Shown here piece by piece: positions 24,737 to 29,589 of a DNA stretch of 29,589 nt (position 1 is the first letter of the stretch; each line of letters begins with the position of its first letter). The stretch comes from a virus. The stretch spans positions 1 to 29,589 of the IMG/VR virus record IMGVR_UViG_3300036760_000271; one strand, 5' to 3'. The notes below the pieces were generated by a model, which was given only the letters and a program-made list of their open reading frames with translations, was not told the DNA's origin and searched no databases. The position numbers and the translations under genes were made by a program.

Positions 24737-26290
24737 CTATATGGCCTGATTCACCTCTTTCTCAGCCGACCCCGGGTATTTCTCTTTAACCTTGACCCTG
24801 GTTTTATCTTTCATCTGCCAAGCAATACACAGGGCTACTAGCAAATCAAAGTGCTGTGTAGCTAATCGAACATCAGGCTCCAAATCAATCAAATCGTTGC
24901 GGGTATAAACCCTGGTCTCATTGATAAGGTCAGGGTCATTAAGCTCAATCAGACCAGCTTCTATTGCCTCCCGCAGTGAGGAGAGCATCTGGCTCTTGGT
25001 TAGGCTGTTGGTCTGCCAGCCATAGGTTGTAGGGGTCTGGAATCCAGCCTTAATAGCCTTACCTGGGGTCATAAATAACTTAGCCCCCAACTGCTTAGCC
25101 TTCAAAATAGCTTGGTCAAATCGATTATTCTCTACCCCCAACAAGCAACCCCCAAACCTGTTACCCTGCGAATAGATCTCATCTCCAAACGCTTCCGGCA
25201 GGATAGTATTGCTCTTGTACGTTCCTACCACCTGGGCCGGTATCGTGTCAAAATCTATGAACACGGAGGCAGAACTATCTAATCCGACCCCACCAGCTAC
25301 GTCATGTCCTCCGGCATACCTATGGGCGGCGTTATAAGCTCGGTATATCTTAAATCCTGCTATGTCCTTAATCGGCTCTCGTATAGGCATTTTATCCAGA
25401 GCCTCGCGGTCAAAATATACGTCCTTAGAAGCGTTAGGTTTGCAAAGATATTCACCCTCAAAGTCATCCGCCTCTTGCTTAATTCGTTTAATATCTTCCA
25501 GGGTAAATCGACCCCAAGTGGGTACGCCGTTCTTAATAATCGGTATTATCATTTGATTCTTAATCTTTTCAATGAGTTTATGCACATTACCCCGCTCAGA
25601 TATGTAGTTAGCCATATATTCAGAGCTACCATCTTTTGAAAGTCCAGTACGCGCTTCTTCCATATTTATCCATATCTTATTGGTTGTAACCGCGCTCATG
25701 AGGGAGAGGCGGGTTTCAAAATCATCATATAAATCAAAATCTGGCCGACTTTCTTCCTGAATCTCACCACGCTTATCGGTTCCTACGCTATCGGCAGCCA
25801 CCATAATTCCCGTCGAGGTTTTAAACACCATCATAGTTTCTTCACGCTTAGTAATGGTCTTCTCAAATATCTCGGGGTAAAGGGCGCGTACCCTGACGCT
25901 GACCAGCATATTGTAAATATCCGTAACTGTCTGTTTGGCATTACCTAGCTCTTTAGAGAGCACACGAAGATACTTGCGGTAGTGAGAGTTATCATTAGCA
26001 ATCACAAAGGCGCGGAACAGTTTAGCTCTCGTGGTCTTAGCACTATCCCTAAACGCTATATTGAGAAACGAGGTGTCCTTACCTAGGTAAAGTCTGACCC
26101 GCCGCAAATCCATTTCTTGATGGAATGGGGCGTCTGGGCTGGAGAAATACTTAACGAAAAAGTACCGTGCCCAAAGATTGAACTTTAATATGATACGCTC
26201 GGGTGTATCCTCTTTAGTAAACCCGAACAAGACCCTAAGTTTCCCAGGTTTACCTTCATGTATTATCTGCTTCACTTCGGGCCAGCCCAT
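24737..26290 (-). CDS. terL: Terminase large subunit (packaging ATPase-nuclease)
   Basis: This 517-aa protein is the motor that translocates DNA through the portal and cuts it. The ATPase domain shows a Walker A-like loop FRDSAKTT (80-87; lysine 85, with Ala replacing the usual Gly before it) and a Walker B-like PDFDLYDDFE (183-192). The RNase H-like nuclease domain shows three acidic positions in the expected order: D330 in GGHDVAGG, E387 in GVENN and D482 in HFDLLVALCIA. Its ATG (26288-26290) overlaps the end of the small-terminase-like gene by 35 nt. Motif order, length and neighbours make this call secure; the packaging strategy (cos or pac) cannot be read from it. Confidence 0.92.
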   Translation of the reverse strand: MGWPEVKQIIHEGKPGKLRVLFGFTKEDTPERIILKFNLWARYFFVKYFSSPDAPFHQEMDLRRVRLYLGKDTSFLNIAFRDSAKTTRAKLFRAFVIANDNSHYRKYLRVLSKELGNAKQTVTDIYNMLVSVRVRALYPEIFEKTITKREETMMVFKTSTGIMVAADSVGTDKRGEIQEESRPDFDLYDDFETRLSLMSAVTTNKIWINMEEARTGLSKDGSSEYMANYISERGNVHKLIEKIKNQMIIPIIKNGVPTWGRFTLEDIKRIKQEADDFEGEYLCKPNASKDVYFDREALDKMPIREPIKDIAGFKIYRAYNAAHRYAGGHDVAGGVGLDSSASVFIDFDTIPAQVVGTYKSNTILPEAFGDEIYSQGNRFGGCLLGVENNRFDQAILKAKQLGAKLFMTPGKAIKAGFQTPTTYGWQTNSLTKSQMLSSLREAIEAGLIELNDPDLINETRVYTRNDLIDLEPDVRLATQHFDLLVALCIAWQMKDKTRVKVKEKYPGSAEKEVNQAI

Positions 26291-26579
26291 GTATGGCTTG
26301 GGTTACTGCTATTTCATCTTCATCACTTGGCTTATGGGAAATGTTCACCGCGGCGTTAACATCTTGCTGGGGCCTACCCTCGGCCATTTGCCATTGTAAT
26401 TCCTTGGGCATATTTTTTAACCACTCGTCCTTTTCCGCTGGTGTCATCTCAGCTAGTTTAACTTTCAGGTAATCTTTAACACTGCCCTTGGGCCTACCAT
26501 TTGGATTACCCGAAACACCTGGGGGAAATGTCCCGTCAGGATTCCTCTTTATCTCCTGTTTGCTGGCTTCCTCTCCCAT
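26256..26579 (-). CDS. DUF5681-type putative terminase small subunit
   Basis: This 107-aa protein carries the motif NPDGTFPPGVSGNPNGRPKG (residues ~13-32), diagnostic for the DUF5681 N-terminus seen in phage proteins just before large terminases. A helical charged segment follows (VKDYLKVKLAEMTPAEKDEW), then a tail containing AAVNISHKPSDEDEIAV. It is probably the DNA-recognition subunit that hands the genome to the large terminase; the 35-nt overlap with terL supports coupled synthesis. DUF5681 proteins have not all been shown to be small terminases, so the functional part is inference. Confidence 0.75.
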   Translation of the reverse strand: MGEEASKQEIKRNPDGTFPPGVSGNPNGRPKGSVKDYLKVKLAEMTPAEKDEWLKNMPKELQWQMAEGRPQQDVNAAVNISHKPSDEDEIAVTQAIHGLARSEADNT

Positions 26580-26615
26580 ATCTAAATTATACTCAATTCT
26601 TGGCTAATCTTAGCC

Positions 26616-27014
26616 TTAAATTACCAACCCCTTAAGTAATTCAGTTTCCTCTTCGGCAAGCTCTGGAACAAGGGTAGAAACGTAGGGTTTTATTTCAATC
26701 TCTTTCTCATTAAACTTTTCCATCAAAACATTTTCATCCTTAATGCATTGAGTAAGTCCAGCCTTGGAAAATTTGAATCCCCGCTTACTAGTGGCATCAA
26801 CAAGCACTTCCTTGGTCTGAGGGTTTTCTAGGGCATTATTGATTCGTATCATAAACATTTCATCCTGCAATTCTTTAATCAGGGGGCTGTAATTCTTATC
26901 TGAAAAACGCTTGTAGGCGTAGCCAAATCTCGAGGCCTGTAGGGTTTTATCCTTTACATAAAGCTCACCTACTAAGGCGTCAACTTCTTGCAATTCTTTG
27001 AAGGTTTTGGTCAT
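26616..27014 (-). CDS. Hypothetical 132-aa phage protein
   Basis: The start is placed at the ATG 27012-27014 (MTKTFKELQEVDALVGELYV); the same frame stays open further upstream, but that part overlaps a better reading frame encoding a zinc ribbon. The protein is helical and charged, with RFGYAYKRFSDKNYSPLIKE in the middle, KRGFKFSKAGLTQ later and an acidic end EEETELLKGLVI. No cysteine cluster or enzyme motif is present. It precedes the terminase genes; similar small proteins upstream of terminases are, from memory, frequent in environmental phages, with no assigned role. Confidence 0.65.
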   Translation of the reverse strand: MTKTFKELQEVDALVGELYVKDKTLQASRFGYAYKRFSDKNYSPLIKELQDEMFMIRINNALENPQTKEVLVDATSKRGFKFSKAGLTQCIKDENVLMEKFNEKEIEIKPYVSTLVPELAEEETELLKGLVI

Positions 27015-27126
27015 AAGGGGGATTAAATAATTTAGGATTAGAGTGACATACGGGACACAGGCTTTTCTTTGTTTTACTTTTAAATAAACGGAAACACTTT
27101 TTACACTCAAGACGGTTTTTACTCAT
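26980..27126 (-). CDS. 48-aa zinc-ribbon protein in a gene overlap
   Basis: An ATG at 27124-27126 opens MSKNRLECKKCFRLFKSK and the frame stops at 26980-26982. Cysteines 8, 11, 24 and 27 form CxxC-x12-CxxC, a zinc-ribbon spacing, with Arg/Lys in the loop. Its ATGAGTAA start region overlaps the stop of the 64-aa gene by 8 nt, and its 3' end overlaps the 132-aa gene by 35 nt, a chain of coupled overlaps typical of phage early genes. Nucleic-acid binding or a structural zinc protein is inferred. Confidence 0.7.
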   Translation of the reverse strand: MSKNRLECKKCFRLFKSKTKKSLCPVCHSNPKLFNPPYDQNLQRIARS

Positions 27127-27313
27127 TCACAATTTCAGATACTTTAAAAAAATATCGTTTTGTTATTGACCCATTTTGGTTTGACCTATCCTCACTTTTG
27201 ACTACTTGGCCCTTTATTTGAAAAGAACACTCCTCATCAATTTCAAGCTCCCGCGACCCATCGGGAACTTCAAGTAATCCGCCTATCTTTAACTCTTTAT
27301 TAGAAATTTCCAC
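27119..27313 (-). CDS. Hypothetical 64-aa protein
   Basis: This protein uses a GTG start (27311-27313); a stop lies four codons upstream and no ATG is in frame. It begins MEISNKELKIGGLLEVPDG and is rich in strands and charged residues (ELEIDEECSFQIKGQVVKSE, RYFFKVSEI), with one cysteine and no motif I recognise. It overlaps the zinc-ribbon gene by 8 nt. The 77 nt before it, back to 27391, hold no other gene; they are AT-rich and I see no clear promoter. Confidence 0.55.
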   Translation of the reverse strand: MEISNKELKIGGLLEVPDGSRELEIDEECSFQIKGQVVKSEDRSNQNGSITKRYFFKVSEIVNE

Positions 27314-27390
27314 ATACGTAAATTAGGGGATAACCACTAAAAGAAATATATATTACCGGATAATAACCCGTATTCTGCCATTTAATTTTA

Positions 27391-27561
27391 CTAAAGCGCA
27401 CCTTCATCTCTTGAAGTCTCCTCTGGGGGCATAGAAATCCCCGCTACGAAAGCTGGTTTCTCTACCACAATAAACTGAGTTCCTATGGTCAGGCCATACT
27501 TGACTACCAAAGCGTTGTACTCCTCAGTAAACTTGGCCTTTCTGTCCTCAAAATCACCCAT
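27391..27561 (-). CDS. First gene of the leftward block, 56-aa hypothetical
   Basis: An ATG at 27559-27561 opens MGDFEDRKAKFTEEYNALVV and the frame ends with TAG at 27391-27393. The N-terminal 22 residues form an amphipathic helix. A beta-hairpin-like part follows (LTIGTQFIVVEKPAFVAGISM), then an acidic tail. The ATG lies 7 nt after the -10 of the leftward promoter candidate, so the mRNA may be leaderless. The family is unknown. A transcription or early regulatory role is possible from position only. Confidence 0.65.
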   Translation of the reverse strand: MGDFEDRKAKFTEEYNALVVKYGLTIGTQFIVVEKPAFVAGISMPPEETSRDEGAL

Positions 27562-27567
27562 AATCTA

Positions 27568-27595
27568 AGCATACACCACCCTAGTACCTAGTCAA
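27568..27595 (-). promoter_or_regulatory. Leftward promoter candidate
   Basis: Reading leftward, TTGACT (27595-27590) and TATGCT (27573-27568) are 16 nt apart, a fair sigma70-type match (5/6 and 4/6). The expected start of transcription, 6-7 nt further, falls on or next to the ATG at 27561, implying a leaderless transcript for the whole left block. The -35 overlaps a 9-bp copy of the origin repeat. Confidence 0.45.
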
Positions 27596-27611
27596 GGGTT
27601 ATCCACTTGAC
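27588..27611. promoter_or_regulatory. Dyad operator candidate with DnaA-box-like centre
   Basis: GTCAAG (27591-27596) and CTTGAC (27606-27611) are perfect inverted repeats separated by 9 nt. Each half-site is part of one of the two divergent -35 elements. The left half extends to CTAGTCAAG (27588-27596), identical to the 9-mer repeated in the initiator gene. TTATCCACT (27599-27607) differs from the DnaA-box consensus TTATNCACA at one base. One protein bound here could control both promoters; binding is inferred. Confidence 0.45.
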
Positions 27612-27634
27612 AGCTACCGTAGGGGGCATAAACT
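27607..27634 (+). promoter_or_regulatory. Rightward promoter candidate
   Basis: TTGACA (27607-27612, perfect -35) is followed after 16 nt by TAAACT (27629-27634, 4/6 of a -10). The predicted transcript start is near 27641, which is itself an ATG. It would drive the leader ORF, initiator and nuclease genes. Confidence 0.5.
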
Positions 27635-27640
27635 AAGGGT

Positions 27641-27748
27641 ATGCATAAATTAGCCTGTAGATTAGATAACTTTTTGTCGCACGCAGAGGGTAACCGGTAT
27701 TGGCTTCTACAGGAGCCATTGCAGCCGGTTGCCCTCTTTGTGTTGTAA
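27641..27748 (+). CDS. Possible 35-aa leader ORF before the initiator gene
   Basis: An ATG at 27641 opens MHKLACRLDNFLSHAEGNRY, followed by a Leu/Pro/Val-rich end, and stops with TAA at 27746-27748, 4 nt before the initiator ATG. The predicted transcript start coincides with its ATG. A 53-nt nested hairpin lies wholly inside it, so its translation would unfold that hairpin. A leader or coupling role is inferred; the ORF could also be fortuitous. Confidence 0.35.
   Translation: MHKLACRLDNFLSHAEGNRYWLLQEPLQPVALFVL
27685..27737 (+). promoter_or_regulatory. Nested RNA hairpin in the initiator leader
   Basis: AGAGGGTAACCGG (27685-27697) pairs with CCGGTTGCCCTCT (27725-27737) over 13 bp with one G-U wobble. 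Inside it TGGCTTC (27701-27707) pairs with GGAGCCA (27712-27718) around a TACA loop. The structure ends 15 nt before the initiator ATG. The following bases (TTGTGTTGTAAAT) are U-rich but interrupted, so it is not a standard terminator. Translational control, attenuation or an antitermination (put-like) RNA are possible. Confidence 0.6.
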
Positions 27749-27752
27749 ATAT

Positions 27753-28586
27753 ATGGTAGACAACCTACAAGTAGAAAATGGACATTTTACCAGGATTGTC
27801 AATCCTTTGATGGAAAACCTAGTAAAACTACCATTTAGGGGTAGCGAATTAGCAGTAGCAATTTATCTTATACGCAAAACCTATGGCTTCAATAAAACAG
27901 AGGATGAAATCAGTTTAAGCCAATTTCAAAAGGGTTTGGGCCGGTCAAAACAAACAATAGTTACTGCTCTAAAGAACTTACAACTAGTCAATATAGCTAT
28001 ACTAGTCAAACCTGGGACAAGCAAAAAACACAGTAATCTATGGAAAATAAACAAATACTATAAGACCTGGGAACTAGTCAAGATAGCTAGACTAGTCAAG
28101 AGTAAGCACGGAACTAGTCTAACGAAAGGCCCCCAACTAGTCAAGATAGCTAGACACACAAAAGACAATACAAAAGACAATATACAAAAGACACCTCCTA
28201 CAGGGGGTAGTGATATTCAAAAATTGGTTTTGGAATTCTACCGATTAAAGGGTTGGGTCTACAATGAGTCCACTAAAGCTGTTTTTGCGCGGCATGTTAA
28301 ACCAGCCAAAGATATACTTGAACTTTGTACTCTAGACCAAGCCATTGAAAAAGTAGGTAAACTAGCTCATTGGGCTGACGTTAAACAACTTGATTGGTCT
28401 CTAAATACGATACTTAGCAAATGGCACGACCTTCCCTATCTTGATGAACAGCTTGAAAACAGTAAAAAGGCCTTTATAGGTAAAGACCGAGCCTACCAAA
28501 AAGAAGGTAAGTGGTGGGTAATCTCAAACGGTGAGCACAAGCTTTATATGGGTAGTCCTAACGACGTACACTATGAAGCGACTTGA
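27753..28586 (+). CDS. Lambda O-type replication initiator
   Basis: The start is placed at ATG 27753 (MVDNLQVENGHFTRIVNPL), since the upstream TTG in frame lies inside the hairpin. The product is 277 aa. Residues ~8-76 match the phage replication protein O N-terminal winged helix: ENG-FTRI, then FRGSELAVAIYLIRKTYG, KTEDEISLSQF, GRSKQTIVTALKNL. That domain binds origin repeats. Residues ~77-147 form a low-complexity linker with repeated LV(K/N)IA peptides, encoded by the DNA repeats described separately. Residues ~150-277 form a helical C-terminal domain (VLEFYRLKG, LDQAIEKVGKLAHWAD, LDWSLNTILSKWHD) plausibly contacting a helicase or loader. The next gene overlaps by 14 nt. The role is well supported by the N-terminal motif and by the internal origin-like DNA. 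Confidence 0.82.
   Translation: MVDNLQVENGHFTRIVNPLMENLVKLPFRGSELAVAIYLIRKTYGFNKTEDEISLSQFQKGLGRSKQTIVTALKNLQLVNIAILVKPGTSKKHSNLWKINKYYKTWELVKIARLVKSKHGTSLTKGPQLVKIARHTKDNTKDNIQKTPPTGGSDIQKLVLEFYRLKGWVYNESTKAVFARHVKPAKDILELCTLDQAIEKVGKLAHWADVKQLDWSLNTILSKWHDLPYLDEQLENSKKAFIGKDRAYQKEGKWWVISNGEHKLYMGSPNDVHYEAT
27983..28143 (+). repeat. Iteron-like repeats within the initiator gene
   Basis: ACTAGTC(A) occurs at 27983, 28001, 28073, 28091, 28113 and 28136. Two pairs are spaced exactly 18 nt (27983/28001 and 28073/28091), with AGCTA-containing palindromic cores between (TATAGCTATA at 27992-28001; GATAGCTAGA at 28082-28091). The copy at 28136 also carries AAGATAGCTAGAC. Initiator-binding iterons inside the O coding sequence are the hallmark of lambda-type origins. 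Confidence 0.72.
28159..28193 (+). repeat. A-rich direct repeats, candidate unwinding element
   Basis: CAAAAGACA occurs three times (28159-28167, 28171-28179, 28185-28193) in a purine-strand-biased AT-rich stretch directly after the last iteron-like copy. In lambda the AT-rich unwinding region also flanks the O-protein sites. The repeats encode TKDNTKDNIQKT, a hydrophilic linker without obvious structural constraint. Confidence 0.6.
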
Positions 28587-29085
28587 TAAACTTAAAGAAG
28601 AACTTTTTGAACGCAACGCAGAACGCCCAGAATCTCATCTTGAAAAGTGGGTGAAAAGATTTTTAATTGAGTGGGGATTCTATGATTATATTCCTGAACA
28701 CCAAGTAGATTTTTATTTTATTGATGTAGCGTTTGTCAATCAAAAAATCGCCCTGGAACTTGATGGCAAGGAATTTCATAAAGACAAAGAGCGCGATAAT
28801 AAAAAAGATGACTACTTAAAAAATAAAGGCTGGCAAGTTATTCGTATTCCATCAAATGAATGTTGGAATCCGCGTATTCTAGCTAGACATTTATTCGATT
28901 TAGGTAGGTTGCTTTATGGAGATTATTGGCGACCAAGCTGGGGACTTGCTGAAGTGCTAGGAATTGAAGATATGATGGTTTTAAGGCGGCCCGTTCGCTA
29001 TTGGTGCGAAAGCTGCCAAGAGGTGATTAGTGAATCCCAGTTTGATAAACACATTGAACATAGTCCGCCACCGACGCTTATATGA
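28573..29085 (+). CDS. PD-(D/E)XK (DUF559-like) nuclease with C2H2 zinc finger
   Basis: The start is placed at ATG 28573 (MKRLDKLKEELFERNAERPE), overlapping the initiator gene by 14 nt; the product is 170 aa. Core motifs: E24 in the first helix, D46/D51 in VDFYFIDVAF, E62-x-D64 in ALELDGKEFH (62-69 region), and a later GWQVIRIPSNE strand, matching the VSR/DUF559 branch of the PD-(D/E)XK superfamily. Residues 145-163 form C145-x2-C148-x11-H160-x2-H163, a C2H2 finger that could give DNA specificity. The position right after the initiator, where lambda has the helicase loader P, suggests a replication, nicking or recombination-linked activity. Activity and substrate are inferred. Confidence 0.75.
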   Translation: MKRLDKLKEELFERNAERPESHLEKWVKRFLIEWGFYDYIPEHQVDFYFIDVAFVNQKIALELDGKEFHKDKERDNKKDDYLKNKGWQVIRIPSNECWNPRILARHLFDLGRLLYGDYWRPSWGLAEVLGIEDMMVLRRPVRYWCESCQEVISESQFDKHIEHSPPPTLI

Positions 29086-29438
29086 GACCCCGAATACACA
29101 CTAGACCCAATGTTTTACCAGCAAAAACCTCTGGTACTCCAGTGTTGGGTGAATACATCAATACATACCTTAAAACCCACCGTATTGATGGTTGGAGTAG
29201 AAGCTGTATTCAGGATATGTGTGATTTTTGCCTTCAATATCGGTACATTTCACGCTCAAGCATAGGACTTAGGGTGAGGGGATATAAATTTGGGTGTCGT
29301 TATTGTTTTGAGGAAAAAAAATTCACCGGCTACGGAAAGAAAACAATGGTATTGCCTTGTTGGTTATTTAAGACTGCCCCAAGCTTTGCGTCTGAAAATT
29401 ACTTGGTTAATCTTGGCTATAGAGCCGCTAATTCCTAG
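29082..29438 (+). CDS. Zinc-binding hypothetical protein
   Basis: This 118-aa protein begins MRPRIHTRPNVLPAKTSG; its ATG overlaps the nuclease stop (ATGA). Cysteines 47/50 (CDFC) and 72/75 (CRYC) form a CxxC-x21-CxxC zinc-ribbon-like arrangement, flanked by YINTYLKTHRIDGWSRS and by an aromatic C-terminal part. Other conserved-looking residues are basic and aromatic. It is likely nucleic-acid binding and co-expressed with the initiator and nuclease. I recognise no family. Confidence 0.7.
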   Translation: MRPRIHTRPNVLPAKTSGTPVLGEYINTYLKTHRIDGWSRSCIQDMCDFCLQYRYISRSSIGLRVRGYKFGCRYCFEEKKFTGYGKKTMVLPCWLFKTAPSFASENYLVNLGYRAANS

Positions 29439-29447
29439 GGAAAGAAA

Positions 29448-29589
29448 ATGAAAGAAGTTAATTGTACCACCTGTGGTGAGCAGATACTAAGAACCAACCG
29501 TTTTAAACGCATGACATGTTTTGATTGCAAGCGCATAGCCAAGAGAGCCTATAGGTTAGCCAAAAAGTTATCAACAGGTGTACCCATAG
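29448..29589 (+). CDS. Zinc-ribbon protein, cut by the right edge
   Basis: An ATG at 29448 opens MKEVNCTTCGEQILRTNRFK and stays open to the window edge (47 residues seen). C6-x2-C9-x14-C24-x2-C27 is a zinc ribbon, followed by a basic stretch (KRIAKRAYRLAKK). AGGGAAAG a few bases upstream is the nearest thing to an SD on this strand. A DNA- or RNA-binding phage protein is likely; the C-terminus is unseen. Confidence 0.7.
   Translation, partial: MKEVNCTTCGEQILRTNRFKRMTCFDCKRIAKRAYRLAKKLSTGVPI

Noticed and set aside
27685-27737. tRNA or intrinsic terminator at the leader hairpin
   Set aside because: No cloverleaf or T-loop consensus and no uninterrupted U-run; a nested hairpin explains it better.
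27983-28193. CRISPR-like short repeat array
   Set aside because: Repeats are short, closely spaced at 18 nt, lie within a coding sequence and fit iterons; no spacers of constant length or cas genes.
1-29589. Alternative genetic code (stop-codon reassignment)
   Set aside because: TAA, TAG and TGA all end well-supported genes at expected positions, with no in-frame stop in conserved genes.

Overview
The window is the structural half of a tailed-phage (or prophage) genome plus the start of its replication module. All genes from position 1 to 27561 lie on the minus strand in one tightly packed block with 1-4 nt gaps or small overlaps. From 27641 to the right edge the genes lie on the plus strand. 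All three stop codons are used as ordinary stops, so the standard bacterial code applies. Almost no start codon has a convincing Shine-Dalgarno sequence. This points to a host or phage relying on SD-independent initiation, but I cannot name the host. No integrase, lysis, tRNA or DNA polymerase gene is visible here.

The leftward block, read in its own direction from 27561 to 1, has four parts. (1) Small early or accessory proteins (27561-26616), including a 48-aa zinc ribbon hidden in a gene overlap. (2) Packaging: a small-terminase-like DUF5681 protein, the large terminase, two small proteins and the portal (26579-22528). (3) Head: a repeat-expanded beta protein, an AT-hook-like protein, two tandem paralogous decoration-like proteins, scaffold and major capsid protein (22497-17909). 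(4) Neck, tail and ejection: an adaptor, a propeller/nozzle-like protein, an AT-rich receptor-binding-type cassette, a fibre/spike, two large internal virion (ejection) proteins, a 1793-aa fibre with a collagen-like segment, and two further virion-associated genes, the last cut by the left edge. There is no tape-measure or tail-tube gene, and two large helical proteins sit between the neck and the fibre. This favours a short-tailed (podovirus-like) particle; that is inference.

The rightward block starts with a lambda O-type initiator. Its coding sequence carries repeated 18-bp-spaced elements and an adjacent A-rich direct-repeat tract, which together look like a lambda-style origin inside the O gene. 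A PD-(D/E)XK (DUF559-like) nuclease with a C-terminal C2H2 finger overlaps the end of the initiator gene. Two small CxxC-type zinc proteins follow, the last cut by the right edge.

The roughly 80-nt divergent region (27562-27640) is the control centre of the window. It holds two back-to-back promoter candidates whose -35 hexamers form an inverted repeat. One half-site matches the origin repeat exactly over 9 bp, and a DnaA-box-like 9-mer sits in the middle. Both promoters would begin transcripts at or next to an ATG. The rightward transcript starts with a possible 35-aa leader ORF containing a strong nested hairpin just before the initiator start. No gene-free stretch exceeds 300 nt.
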